Of a stretch of DNA of 6,108 bases, positions 1 through 5,110 are shown piece by piece. Origin of the DNA: Lachnospiraceae bacterium. Its GTDB lineage: Bacteria; Bacillota; Clostridia; Lachnospirales; Lachnospiraceae. Below the pieces are notes generated by a model. That model saw nothing but the letters and a program-made list of their open reading frames with translations. It searched no databases and was not told the DNA's origin. The stretch lies in assembly GCA_024691065.1 (NCBI GenBank), contig JAILOA010000197.1, forward strand, positions 1 through 6,108, read 5' to 3'. A program made the translations under genes and the position numbers. Numbering within the stretch: position 1 is the first letter of the stretch; every line of letters starts with the position of its first letter.

Positions 1-316
1 AACGATGAACCTCCGTGCTGATGATTCCTTTGTGGAGGATGAAGGCTGGCACAGAGCGTCTGCGGCATATTCCGAATTCCTTCGCAGATGCGAAAATCTT
101 CAGGTGCTTTATCTGGAGCTTGGCGTGGGAGCCAACACACCTGTGATTATTAAGTATCCGTTCTGGCAAATGACGGCGGCGTCCGAAAAATCTGTGTATG
201 CCTGCATAAATTACGGAGAGGCATTCTGCCCAAGTGAGATAGAAGGAAGAAGCATTTGCATAGATGATGACATCGGAGCGGTGCTGAAAGATTTGGATTC
301 CAGAGAAATTAGATAG
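1..316 (+). CDS. SIR2-like (sirtuin family) protein, 3' end only
   Basis: This is the C-terminal 104 or so residues of a SIR2-family protein; the reading frame is open to the left edge (codon ACG at 2-4, then ATG at 5), so that ATG is internal. Family members use NAD+ to deacylate or ADP-ribosylate proteins in the cytoplasm. Recognisable blocks are MNLRADDSFVEDEGW, LYLELGVGANTP followed by IIKYPFW, and YACINYGEA. The last two correspond to the late Rossmann-fold strands that contact NAD in sirtuins. The wording is closest to the SIR2-like proteins of Firmicutes that include the macrodomain-linked SirTM group, but the zinc cysteines and catalytic region lie outside the window, so deacylase versus ADP-ribosyltransferase cannot be decided. 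The final codons (LKDLDSREIR, then TAG at 314-316) belong to the first unit of a tandem repeat that continues downstream. The DUF1848 gene follows on the same strand, 258 bp away. Confidence 0.85.
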   Translation, partial: TMNLRADDSFVEDEGWHRASAAYSEFLRRCENLQVLYLELGVGANTPVIIKYPFWQMTAASEKSVYACINYGEAFCPSEIEGRSICIDDDIGAVLKDLDSREIR

Positions 317-563
317 AAGTTTTTTGATTTTGATAGATGGCATCAGAGATGTTGAAAGATTTGGATTCTAGAGAAATTAGATAGAAGTTTTTTTGATTTT
401 GATAGATGGCATCGGAGATGCTGAAAGATTTGTGTTCCAGAGAAATTAGATAGAAGTTTTTTTGATTTTGATGGATGGCATCAGAGATGTTGAAAGATTT
501 GGATTCCGGAGAAATTAGATAGAAGTTTTTTGATTTTGATAGATGGCATCAGTAGTGCTGAAG
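271..563 (+). repeat. Tandem repeat, 68-70 bp unit, four copies plus a partial fifth
   Basis: Units start with CATC at 271, 341, 410, 479 and 547, giving periods of 70, 69, 69 and 68. Unit 1 lies mostly inside the SIR2-like gene and includes its stop codon. Units 2-4 repeat the end of the gene plus the T-rich spacer (TAGAAG, six or seven T, GATTTTGAT). The fifth unit is cut off at about 563, where the DUF1848 ribosome binding site begins. Units 2-4 still read L-K-D-L-x-S-x-E-I-R-stop in the right frame, but lack two bases after CATC relative to unit 1, so they are not in frame with the gene body. The copies differ by scattered substitutions and T-run length. They have therefore diverged and are not an assembly echo. 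There are no spacers, so this is not CRISPR. The repeat fills almost the whole gap between the two genes, and no other feature is seen in it. Confidence 0.95.
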
Positions 564-567
564 GAAG
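561..567 (+). promoter_or_regulatory. Ribosome binding site that fixes the DUF1848 start
   Basis: AAGGAAG lies seven bases before ATG 575. The same frame is open from a TTG at 530, but that start would put 15 residues translated from repeat sequence on the protein, has no purine-rich site before it, and precedes the conserved family start MIIQTGMRTD. The site sits exactly where the fifth repeat unit departs from the others (GCTGAAGGAAG here, GCTGAAAGATT in the SIR2 gene). Confidence 0.8.
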
Positions 568-574
568 TGATATT

Positions 575-1510
575 ATGATTATACAAACGGGAATGCGCAC
601 GGATATCCCCGCATTCTACTCTGAGTGGCTGATTAACCGGATAAAGGAAGGGTTTGTGCTGGTGCGAAATCCATACAATCCGTCGCAGGTAACCAGGTAC
701 AGTTTGTCGCCGGAAGTCGTGGACCTGATCGCGTTCTGCACGAAGAATCCGGCCCCAATGTTTCCGCGAATGGAATATTTAAAACCCTACGGGCAATACT
801 GGTTTGTGACCATCACCCCTTACGGAAAGGATGTTGAGCCAAATGTACCGGACAAGCAGATTGTTATGGAGGATTTTAAAACTCTCTCCGATATGGTAGG
901 TGTCGATAGTGTCGGCTGGCGGTATGATCCGATATTTGTGGATCCGGAACATTCGGTAGAATGGCACATTTCTCAGTTTGAGGAAATGGCCCAGAATCTG
1001 GCAGGTTACACGCATTCGTGCGTCATAAGTTTTATTGACATTTATAAGAAGGTTCGGCGAAATCTTCCCAAGGCCAGGGAGGTGTTTCAGGAGGATAGGC
1101 TGACAATCGGTAAGGCATTTATCGAGATTGCGAGGGCGCATGATATGGTAATTAGGCCGTGCGCGGAAGGGAAAAGTCTTGAGGCGTACGGAGCGGATTG
1201 CTCAGGATGTATGACGGTGAAGACATTTGAAAATGCACTTCATGCCAATCTGGATGTCCCGAAGCGTGGCAAGAATCAGCGGAACGGCGAATGCGCCTGC
1301 CTCCTTGGGACGGACATCGGCGCCTACAATACCTGCGGGCATTTGTGCAAATATTGCTATGCAAATGCAAATCCCGCGCTGGTTAAGAAGAATATGCTTA
1401 ATCACAATCCGGATTCTCCATTTTTGCTTGGGGAGTTGACGCCGGAGGATGTCATTCACGAGGCCAGGCAGGAGAGTTGGCTGGACGGGCAGATGCGGTT
1501 GGAGATATAA
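575..1510 (+). CDS. DUF1848 family protein with C-terminal cysteine cluster
   Basis: The predicted product is a 311-residue protein that appears full length for the DUF1848 family, from MIIQTGMRTDIPAF at the start to QESWLDGQM at the end. Its biochemical function is unknown. It is hydrophilic, with no signal peptide or membrane segment, so probably cytoplasmic. Recognisable stretches are FVLVRNPYNP (27-36), FCTKNPAPM (54-62), YWFVTITPYGKDVEPNVPDK (75-94) and VGWRYDPIF (113-121). The last 120 residues hold nine of the ten cysteines outside position 55 and 149 or nearby: C196, C209, C212, C240, C242, C254, C258 and C261. C254-x3-C258-x2-C261 (CGHLCKYCYAN) matches the spacing of the radical SAM cluster motif, but it lies near the C-terminus instead of near the N-terminus. 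I infer an iron-sulfur protein; a radical SAM reaction is possible but unproven. The upstream SIR2-like gene is co-directional but separated by the repeat. No terminator hairpin with a U-run follows. Confidence 0.9.
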   Translation: MIIQTGMRTDIPAFYSEWLINRIKEGFVLVRNPYNPSQVTRYSLSPEVVDLIAFCTKNPAPMFPRMEYLKPYGQYWFVTITPYGKDVEPNVPDKQIVMEDFKTLSDMVGVDSVGWRYDPIFVDPEHSVEWHISQFEEMAQNLAGYTHSCVISFIDIYKKVRRNLPKAREVFQEDRLTIGKAFIEIARAHDMVIRPCAEGKSLEAYGADCSGCMTVKTFENALHANLDVPKRGKNQRNGECACLLGTDIGAYNTCGHLCKYCYANANPALVKKNMLNHNPDSPFLLGELTPEDVIHEARQESWLDGQMRLEI

Positions 1511-1554
1511 TCAAAAATAGTTCTAAAAATATAATAGAAATTAAAATTTGGGTC

Positions 1555-1626
1555 TTCTCAAAAACGGTCAATGGAATATAATGAGAATTAACCATTGTGG
1601 TCAATGGTCAATGTGCGTTATATTAT
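1555..1626. promoter_or_regulatory. Candidate promoter region with three GGTCAATG words
   Basis: GGTCAATG occurs at 1566, 1599 and 1606, and its inverse partner ACCATTG (1591-1597) forms a perfect 7-bp stem with CAATGGT (1602-1608) over a 4-base loop. Possible + strand promoters toward the ABC genes are TTCTCA (1555-1560) with TATAAT (1577-1582), spacer 16, or TTGTGG (1595-1600) with TATATT (1619-1624), spacer 18. The minus strand also has a promoter-like pair: TTGACC (complement of 1599-1604) and TATATT with an 18-base spacer, pointing back into the DUF1848 gene. None has two perfect boxes, so which is used cannot be settled by eye. The repeated word looks like a possible protein-binding site. 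Confidence 0.4.
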
Positions 1627-1630
1627 CATC

Positions 1631-1698
1631 GTTTTTGGGAAGTTTTTTTTGGTGTTTTTTTTGGATTCTTTTTTGGGATTTTTGGGGGATTTTTTGGG
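1631..1698 (+). other. G/T-only leader tract before the ABC ATPase gene
   Basis: In these 68 bases there is a single C (1668) and only a few A. The sequence runs as irregular blocks of five to eight T followed by two to five G, about every 10-14 bases (G-runs at 1637, 1651, 1663, 1675, 1683 and 1696). If transcribed from the upstream candidate promoter it would be a U/G-rich 5' leader ending at the AAAGGA ribosome binding site (1724-1729). Its role is unknown. The longest G-runs could allow a weak G-quadruplex, but loops are long and most runs have only two or three G. Confidence 0.6.
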
Positions 1699-1735
1699 AA
1701 AAATTTTATGGCATTTTTTATAGAAAGGATTTTTT

Positions 1736-2719
1736 ATGAATATAATTGAAGTACAAAATCTAACGAAAAATTATGGGAAAAGTCGTGGCATTAACAATCT
1801 TAATTTGCAAATAGCGGAAGGCGATTTTTTCGGATTTATTGGTCCGAACGGGGCAGGCAAGTCGACTACGATTCGAACACTTTTGGGACTTGTGGCGCCG
1901 AGCGGCGGACAGGCGAAAATCATGGGCTATGATATTGTGCGTGAGAACCGGAAAATTCTGGAGCAAACCGGATACCTTCCATCGGAGATTAATTTTTACA
2001 GTGGGATGAAGGTCAGTGATGTTATTAAATATTCCGCAAATCTAAGAAAAGCAAAATGCAGTGATAAAGCCGGTATGCTTTGCGACAGGCTCGGTCTCGA
2101 TACATCCAAAAAAGTTGACGAGCTTTCGCTGGGAAACCGGAAGAAGGTTGGCATCGTCTGCGCTGTCCAGCACAGCCCTAAATTACTGATTTTGGACGAG
2201 CCGACATCCGGCCTCGATCCCCTTATGCAACATGAATTTTTCAATATATTGAAAGAAGAAAACAAAGCCGGCGCCACTGTATTTTTCTCGTCGCATGTGC
2301 TGTCCGAAGTGCAGAATTACTGTCGGACAGCTGCATTTATAAAGGACGGAAAAATTATAATGTCCGATAAAGTAAGTAATCTCGCAGAAACCGGCACCAG
2401 GAAAATTACCCTCAAAGGAAATGCAACGGATGTTGAGAGGTTTTTGGCAGATGAGTCAGATGAGTTAAAAGGAAAGATATCGAATGTAAGCAAGATGGAT
2501 GGAGCACAAGGTAGCGCTTCAGTGAGCGGCGAGTCAGCAAGTGGCGAGTCGCTAAACAGCTTTTCGCAGAGTGGTGTTTCGTCGAACAACATGAATTGTA
2601 GCTTTCTATATAATGGAGACATATCATCACTACTGAAGAAACTTGCTGAATTAAAGCTTTATGATTTGACTATAACAGAGCCAAGTCTGGAAGAAATATT
2701 TATGAATTATTATGAGTAG
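1736..2719 (+). CDS. ABC transporter ATP-binding protein (exporter type)
   Basis: This 327-residue cytoplasmic ATPase would power the membrane permease encoded next. Visible motifs are Walker A GPNGAGKST (36-44), signature LSLGN (130-134, a variant of LSGGQ usual in this subgroup), Walker B LLILDEP (150-156), D-loop SGLDP (158-162) and switch histidine H187 in SSHVLSE. The position usually held by the Q-loop glutamine reads YLPSE (80-84), a variant also familiar in this exporter subgroup. ATG 1736 is supported by AAAGGA with a 6-base spacer. The C-terminal accessory domain (about 222-327) ends in the familiar EPSLEEIFMNYY. It contains a Ser/Gly/Glu/Asn-rich, low-complexity stretch at about 255-287, including a five-residue repeat (SGESA, SGESL; 2525-2551), which looks like an expanded linker. 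Unlike most such pairs, the permease is 297 bp away. The substrate cannot be told from sequence. Confidence 0.95.
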   Translation: MNIIEVQNLTKNYGKSRGINNLNLQIAEGDFFGFIGPNGAGKSTTIRTLLGLVAPSGGQAKIMGYDIVRENRKILEQTGYLPSEINFYSGMKVSDVIKYSANLRKAKCSDKAGMLCDRLGLDTSKKVDELSLGNRKKVGIVCAVQHSPKLLILDEPTSGLDPLMQHEFFNILKEENKAGATVFFSSHVLSEVQNYCRTAAFIKDGKIIMSDKVSNLAETGTRKITLKGNATDVERFLADESDELKGKISNVSKMDGAQGSASVSGESASGESLNSFSQSGVSSNNMNCSFLYNGDISSLLKKLAELKLYDLTITEPSLEEIFMNYYE

Positions 2720-2732
2720 GATGGGTGAAATT

Positions 2733-2862
2733 GCATTCCGGAAGCTATAAGTGAAGAGAAATATGCGGGTTCCTCAATTTTCTCTTCAGTAGACACCCTG
2801 AATTAAGCATTCCGGAAGTTATAAGTGAAGAGAAATTTGCGGGTTTCTTAATTTTCTCTTCA
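2733..2862 (+). repeat. Two copies of a 56-bp direct repeat carrying a hairpin
   Basis: Copies lie at 2733-2788 and 2807-2862, spaced 74 bp, with four differences. Each begins GCATTCCGGAAG (containing the palindrome TTCCGGAA) and includes inverted arms TGAAGAGAAA and TTTCTCTTCA around a 17-base loop. Both arms are identical between copies, and three of the four differences fall in the loop, with the fourth outside the hairpin. The pair starts 13 bases after the ATPase stop codon. It resembles a small non-coding intergenic repeat. No run of T follows either hairpin, so neither is a standard terminator. Confidence 0.9.
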
Positions 2863-2866
2863 CTTA
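2822..2866 (+). other. Strong 14-bp hairpin in second repeat copy
   Basis: TAAGTGAAGAGAAA (2822-2835) pairs perfectly with TTTCTCTTCACTTA (2853-2866) across a 17-base loop. The first copy (2752-2761 with 2779-2788) keeps only 10 pairs because its outer right arm reads GTAG instead of CTTA. In an ATPase-permease transcript it could shield the upstream mRNA 3' end or separate expression of the two genes; this is inference. Confidence 0.75.
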
Positions 2867-2894
2867 ACATTCGAAGAACTACAACATCCGGACC

Positions 2895-2934
2895 TTGGAG
2901 AGGGTCTATAAACACTACTATTATATGGATAGTA
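2895..2934 (+). promoter_or_regulatory. Candidate promoter and small inverted repeat before permease
   Basis: TTGGAG (2895-2900) and TATTAT (2919-2924), spacer 18, form a moderate promoter. The -10 box overlaps an inverted repeat, TACTAT (2916-2921) and ATAGTA (2929-2934), with a 7-base centre, which could be an operator. The rest of the gap to 3004 shows only a short weak stem. It suggests the permease may have its own transcript in addition to read-through from the ATPase gene. Confidence 0.35.
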
Positions 2935-3016
2935 TAAAGTCACCTATGGAAAAATGAGTCAAAGAAAAAGGCTCAAACGAACCTTGAAAATGTAGATATG
3001 AAACGAGGATTAGCAT

Positions 3017-3805
3017 ATGAATATTCTTAAACATGAAATAAAACAACAAAAAATACCACTTCTTATTTGGAGTCTTTCGATTGGTGCACTGGTTGCTATG
3101 TGCGTTCTGATGTACCCGGATATGAAATCCCAGATGAATGGCGTGAATGATATGTTTTCATCGATGGGAAATTTTACCGAGGCGTTTGGAATGGATGAGC
3201 TGAATTTCGGAACACTTATTGGTTATTACGGGGTTGAAGGCGGCAATATGCTGGGAATCGGCGGTGCATTTTTTGCAGCAATAATAGCCATTTCGGCGCT
3301 TATGAAGGAGGAGAAGGAGAGGACAGCTGAGTTTTTGTTAACGCACCCGGTGTCTAGAAAAAGAGTGATAACCGAAAAGTTAATCGCTACATTTTGCATA
3401 ATTGTGATTATGAATGTGATAGTGCTGCTTTGTTCGATTGGCTCGATATTGGCAATTAAAGAGGATGTTTTTTGGAAGGAGCTTATCTTGTTTCACCTGG
3501 CGTATTTGCTGATGCAGTTTGAGATTGCGGGCATTTGCTTTGGGATTTCCGCGTTTCTTAGGAAGGCCGGGGTTGGAATCGGAATCGGTGTCGCAGGGCT
3601 CATGTATCTTCTGAACATCGTGGCAAATATATCCGAAGACGCGAAACCGTTGAAATATATCACACCATTTGGATATACCGAGAGTTCTGATATAATAAAT
3701 AATGTTGAGATAAATGTAGATTACCTGATTCCGGGGATGATAATAATGGTCGCCGGAATCGTGGTTGCTTATGTTAAATATATCAGGAAGGATATTTCGG
3801 CCTGA
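3017..3805 (+). CDS. ABC-2 type transporter permease, six-helix
   Basis: The product is a 262-residue integral membrane protein and the likely partner of the ATPase. Hydrophobic segments are at about 14-33, 77-96, 122-147, 155-181, 184-204 and 237-256. A charged cytoplasmic loop between helices 2 and 3 (KEEKERTAEFLLTHPVSRKR, 97-116) has the E..TAEFLL..PVSR pattern typical of ABC-2 exporters and is where coupling to the ATPase is expected. The short N-terminus MNILKHEIKQQ and the long outer loop at 34-76 also fit. Length is normal for the family. ATG 3017 is preceded by GAGGA with a 7-base spacer. The final 36 codons are present again just downstream as a gene remnant. Export of a drug, peptide or lipid is possible, but nothing in the sequence names the substrate. 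Confidence 0.9.
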   Translation: MNILKHEIKQQKIPLLIWSLSIGALVAMCVLMYPDMKSQMNGVNDMFSSMGNFTEAFGMDELNFGTLIGYYGVEGGNMLGIGGAFFAAIIAISALMKEEKERTAEFLLTHPVSRKRVITEKLIATFCIIVIMNVIVLLCSIGSILAIKEDVFWKELILFHLAYLLMQFEIAGICFGISAFLRKAGVGIGIGVAGLMYLLNIVANISEDAKPLKYITPFGYTESSDIINNVEINVDYLIPGMIIMVAGIVVAYVKYIRKDISA

Positions 3806-3821
3806 TCAAAATGAGAAATCG

Positions 3822-3929
3822 AATTAGGTTGAAATTTTAATAGATTACCTGATCCCGGGGATGATAATGATGGTCGCCAGAATCGTAGTTGCATATATTA
3901 AATACAGCAGGAAAGATATTTCGGCTTGA
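3822..3929 (+). pseudogene. Remnant: second copy of the permease 3' end
   Basis: Bases 3841-3930 match 3717-3806, the end of the permease gene, without any gap at an offset of 124 bp; weaker similarity runs back to about 3822, where an in-frame TAG replaces an Asn codon. Read in frame it gives IDYLIPGMIMMVARIVVAY, then IKYSRKDISA and a TGA stop at the matching place. There are 11 differences in 90 bases, seven at third codon positions and six of those silent, and no frameshift. This pattern suggests the copy descends from a formerly functional second permease gene whose body was lost, not from a fresh duplication of dead DNA. It has no start codon or ribosome binding site and is not expected to be expressed. 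Confidence 0.8.
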
Positions 3930-3977
3930 TTAGCGAAGGATAAAATTGAATAATTCCTAAAATATAGATGTAGACGG

Positions 3978-3998
3978 AAAATTATTAATTATAATTTT
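3978..3998. promoter_or_regulatory. AT-rich palindrome over a TATAAT box, possible operator
   Basis: AAAATTAT (3978-3985) and ATAATTTT (3991-3998) are perfect inverted arms around a 5-base centre. A consensus TATAAT (3990-3995) lies inside the right arm, about 60 bases before the regulator gene. No good -35 box is seen at the right distance. Because TetR-type regulators often repress their own promoter at such palindromes, this is a plausible autoregulatory site, but AT-rich DNA produces such symmetry easily. Confidence 0.35.
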
Positions 3999-4057
3999 AA
4001 AAAATTTTGGTACTTAGGATGAGTTGATTGTTTTATGCTTAAGAAAAGGAGGTCTCT

Positions 4058-4663
4058 ATGAACGACAAGTTTTACGCGCTTCCGGAGGAGAAGCAGGAGA
4101 GGATTTTAAATGCAGGATTTCGTGTGTTTTCAAGTAATTCTTATAAAAAAAGTCCTATGAATGAGATTGCGCTTGAGGCAGGGATAAGCAAATCCCTGCT
4201 GTTTTTCTACTTTAAAAACAAGAAGGATTTTTATCTATTTCTGATGAAGAAGGCGGAATCGCTGACGCAGCAATATCTAATCAATTCCGGCTGCTATCAG
4301 GAGACGGATATATTTGAAATGATGTACAAGGGGCTTTTGGCGAAGGCTGAAATGATGAAAAAATATCCTGACATGAGTAACTTTGCGCTACGGGCTTATT
4401 ATGAAGAGGATCCGGAGGTCAAGGATGAGCTTCGAAAAATAATTGAGCCTTATACTGAGCTTAAGTCCAATACAACTATCCCGCCATTAAATCCCGATGA
4501 TTACAAGGAAGGATTGGATTTGCAGCTTATGTATCAGGACATGTATCTCGCTTCGGAAGGTTACATTTACAGGATGCAGCATAAAGGAGAGATAAATGTA
4601 GAAAAGGTTGTTGAGGACTACCGCCGGATTATCGAGTTCTGGAAGGGGCTTTACCTAAGATAG
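4058..4663 (+). CDS. TetR/AcrR family transcriptional regulator
   Basis: The product is a 201-residue cytoplasmic DNA-binding protein, normal for the family. The N-terminal TetR domain covers about 10-60: helix 1 EKQERILNAGFRVFSS (11-26), then the helix-turn-helix MNEIALEAGISKSLLFFYF (34-52) and KNKKDFYLFLMKKA (53-66), the typical ending with Phe/Tyr-rich recognition helix and following lysines. Residues 67-201 are the helical ligand-binding and dimer domain, which is not conserved enough to name a ligand. A strong site, AAAAGGAGG (4044-4052), lies 5 bases before ATG 4058. Position downstream of the exporter genes in the same direction makes the exporter the most likely target, with the ligand possibly the exported compound; this is inferred. 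It has at least 120 bp of its own leader after the permease remnant. Confidence 0.93.
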   Translation: MNDKFYALPEEKQERILNAGFRVFSSNSYKKSPMNEIALEAGISKSLLFFYFKNKKDFYLFLMKKAESLTQQYLINSGCYQETDIFEMMYKGLLAKAEMMKKYPDMSNFALRAYYEEDPEVKDELRKIIEPYTELKSNTTIPPLNPDDYKEGLDLQLMYQDMYLASEGYIYRMQHKGEINVEKVVEDYRRIIEFWKGLYLR

Positions 4664-5096
4664 AAAAAGACGGGTAAAATTTCCACGAATTTTCAATGTA
4701 TTTTCATATGAAAAAGTTTTATAATTGTGAAAACATTTTTGGTGGTGACGAGTTTTGTTTTAAAAAGCCCGGCCGCTGATTTTATCAATTATTTGCCCGG
4801 TGCTTATGAATATTTTTAGAGACTGCATTAAAAGGGGATGATACCCGAACCAAATCTGTTGAAGGAAATGTAACGTTTTTCGAATGGTACATTATTGTGG
4901 ATTCAATCATTATGTGACTATGGCAGGGAGCATTTGATGAAGTGAATTTATATTTGATTTCAATGAGAAGGAAGCTATGGCAGAGCGGTACATTTTGAAG
5001 AAATCCAATCATTATGTGACTATGGCAGGGAGCATTTGATGGGAAAATGTAACATTCAATTTTAAAGAAGTAGTAGTTTTGAAGGAACCTATAGTT
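4664..5096. other. Long intergenic gap, no convincing gene
   Basis: This 430-bp stretch holds a perfect 14-bp palindrome TTTTCATATGAAAA (4701-4714), a TATAAT box (4720-4725) without a clear -35, the repeat pair at 4886-5041, and little else. Short frames exist but lack ribosome binding sites. Part of it (about 4861-5041) may be decayed coding sequence. No intrinsic terminator for the regulator gene and no clear promoter for the reductase gene could be identified. Confidence 0.6.
4886..5041 (+). repeat. Direct repeat pair, 54-55 bp, about 101 bp apart
   Basis: A core of 36 bases is identical at 4904-4939 and 5006-5041. Similarity extends left to GGTACATT at 4886 and 4987 with substitutions and one single-base length difference. 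In one frame both copies end in the same peptide, NHYVTMAGSI followed by TGA (4935-4937 and 5037-5039). In copy 2 the frame is open for 32 codons from 4941. Words related to AATGTAAC (4867 and 5046) stand as near-inverse partners of GGTACATT on either side. It may be a duplicated 3' end of a lost gene; I do not recognise the peptide. Confidence 0.8.
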
Positions 5097-5110
5097 AAGG
5101 AGGGTATGAA

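Noticed and set aside
271..563. Possible CRISPR array because of regular repeats
   Set aside because: The 68-70 bp units are contiguous with no unique spacers, and they derive from the SIR2-like gene tail.
530..574. Upstream TTG start for the DUF1848 gene
   Set aside because: It lies in repeat sequence, has no ribosome binding site, and precedes the conserved family start; ATG 575 has a good site.
779..1141. 120-codon minus-strand frame inside the DUF1848 gene
   Set aside because: It mirrors a conserved coding region on the + strand and shows no motif or ribosome binding site.
2752..2866. Hairpins after the ATPase gene as intrinsic terminators
   Set aside because: Stems are AT/GA-rich with 17-base loops and neither is followed by a run of T.
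2954..2995. 13-codon basic frame (MSQRKRLKRTLKM) upstream of the permease, possible leader peptide
   Set aside because: No ribosome binding site and no attenuator-like alternative hairpins with a U-run.
4708..4779. 23-codon frame beginning MKKFYNCENIF with two Cys, possible small peptide
   Set aside because: No ribosome binding site, starts inside the perfect palindrome, no recognisable peptide family and no modifying enzyme nearby.
4764..4802. GC-rich block with repeated GCCCGG as a terminator for either strand
   Set aside because: The two GCCCGG are direct repeats, not inverted ones; only CCGG self-pairs, which is too short.
4785..5012. 75-codon minus-strand frame in the long gap
   Set aside because: Its start is inside the direct repeat, no ribosome binding site precedes it, and the product is not protein-like by composition or motif.
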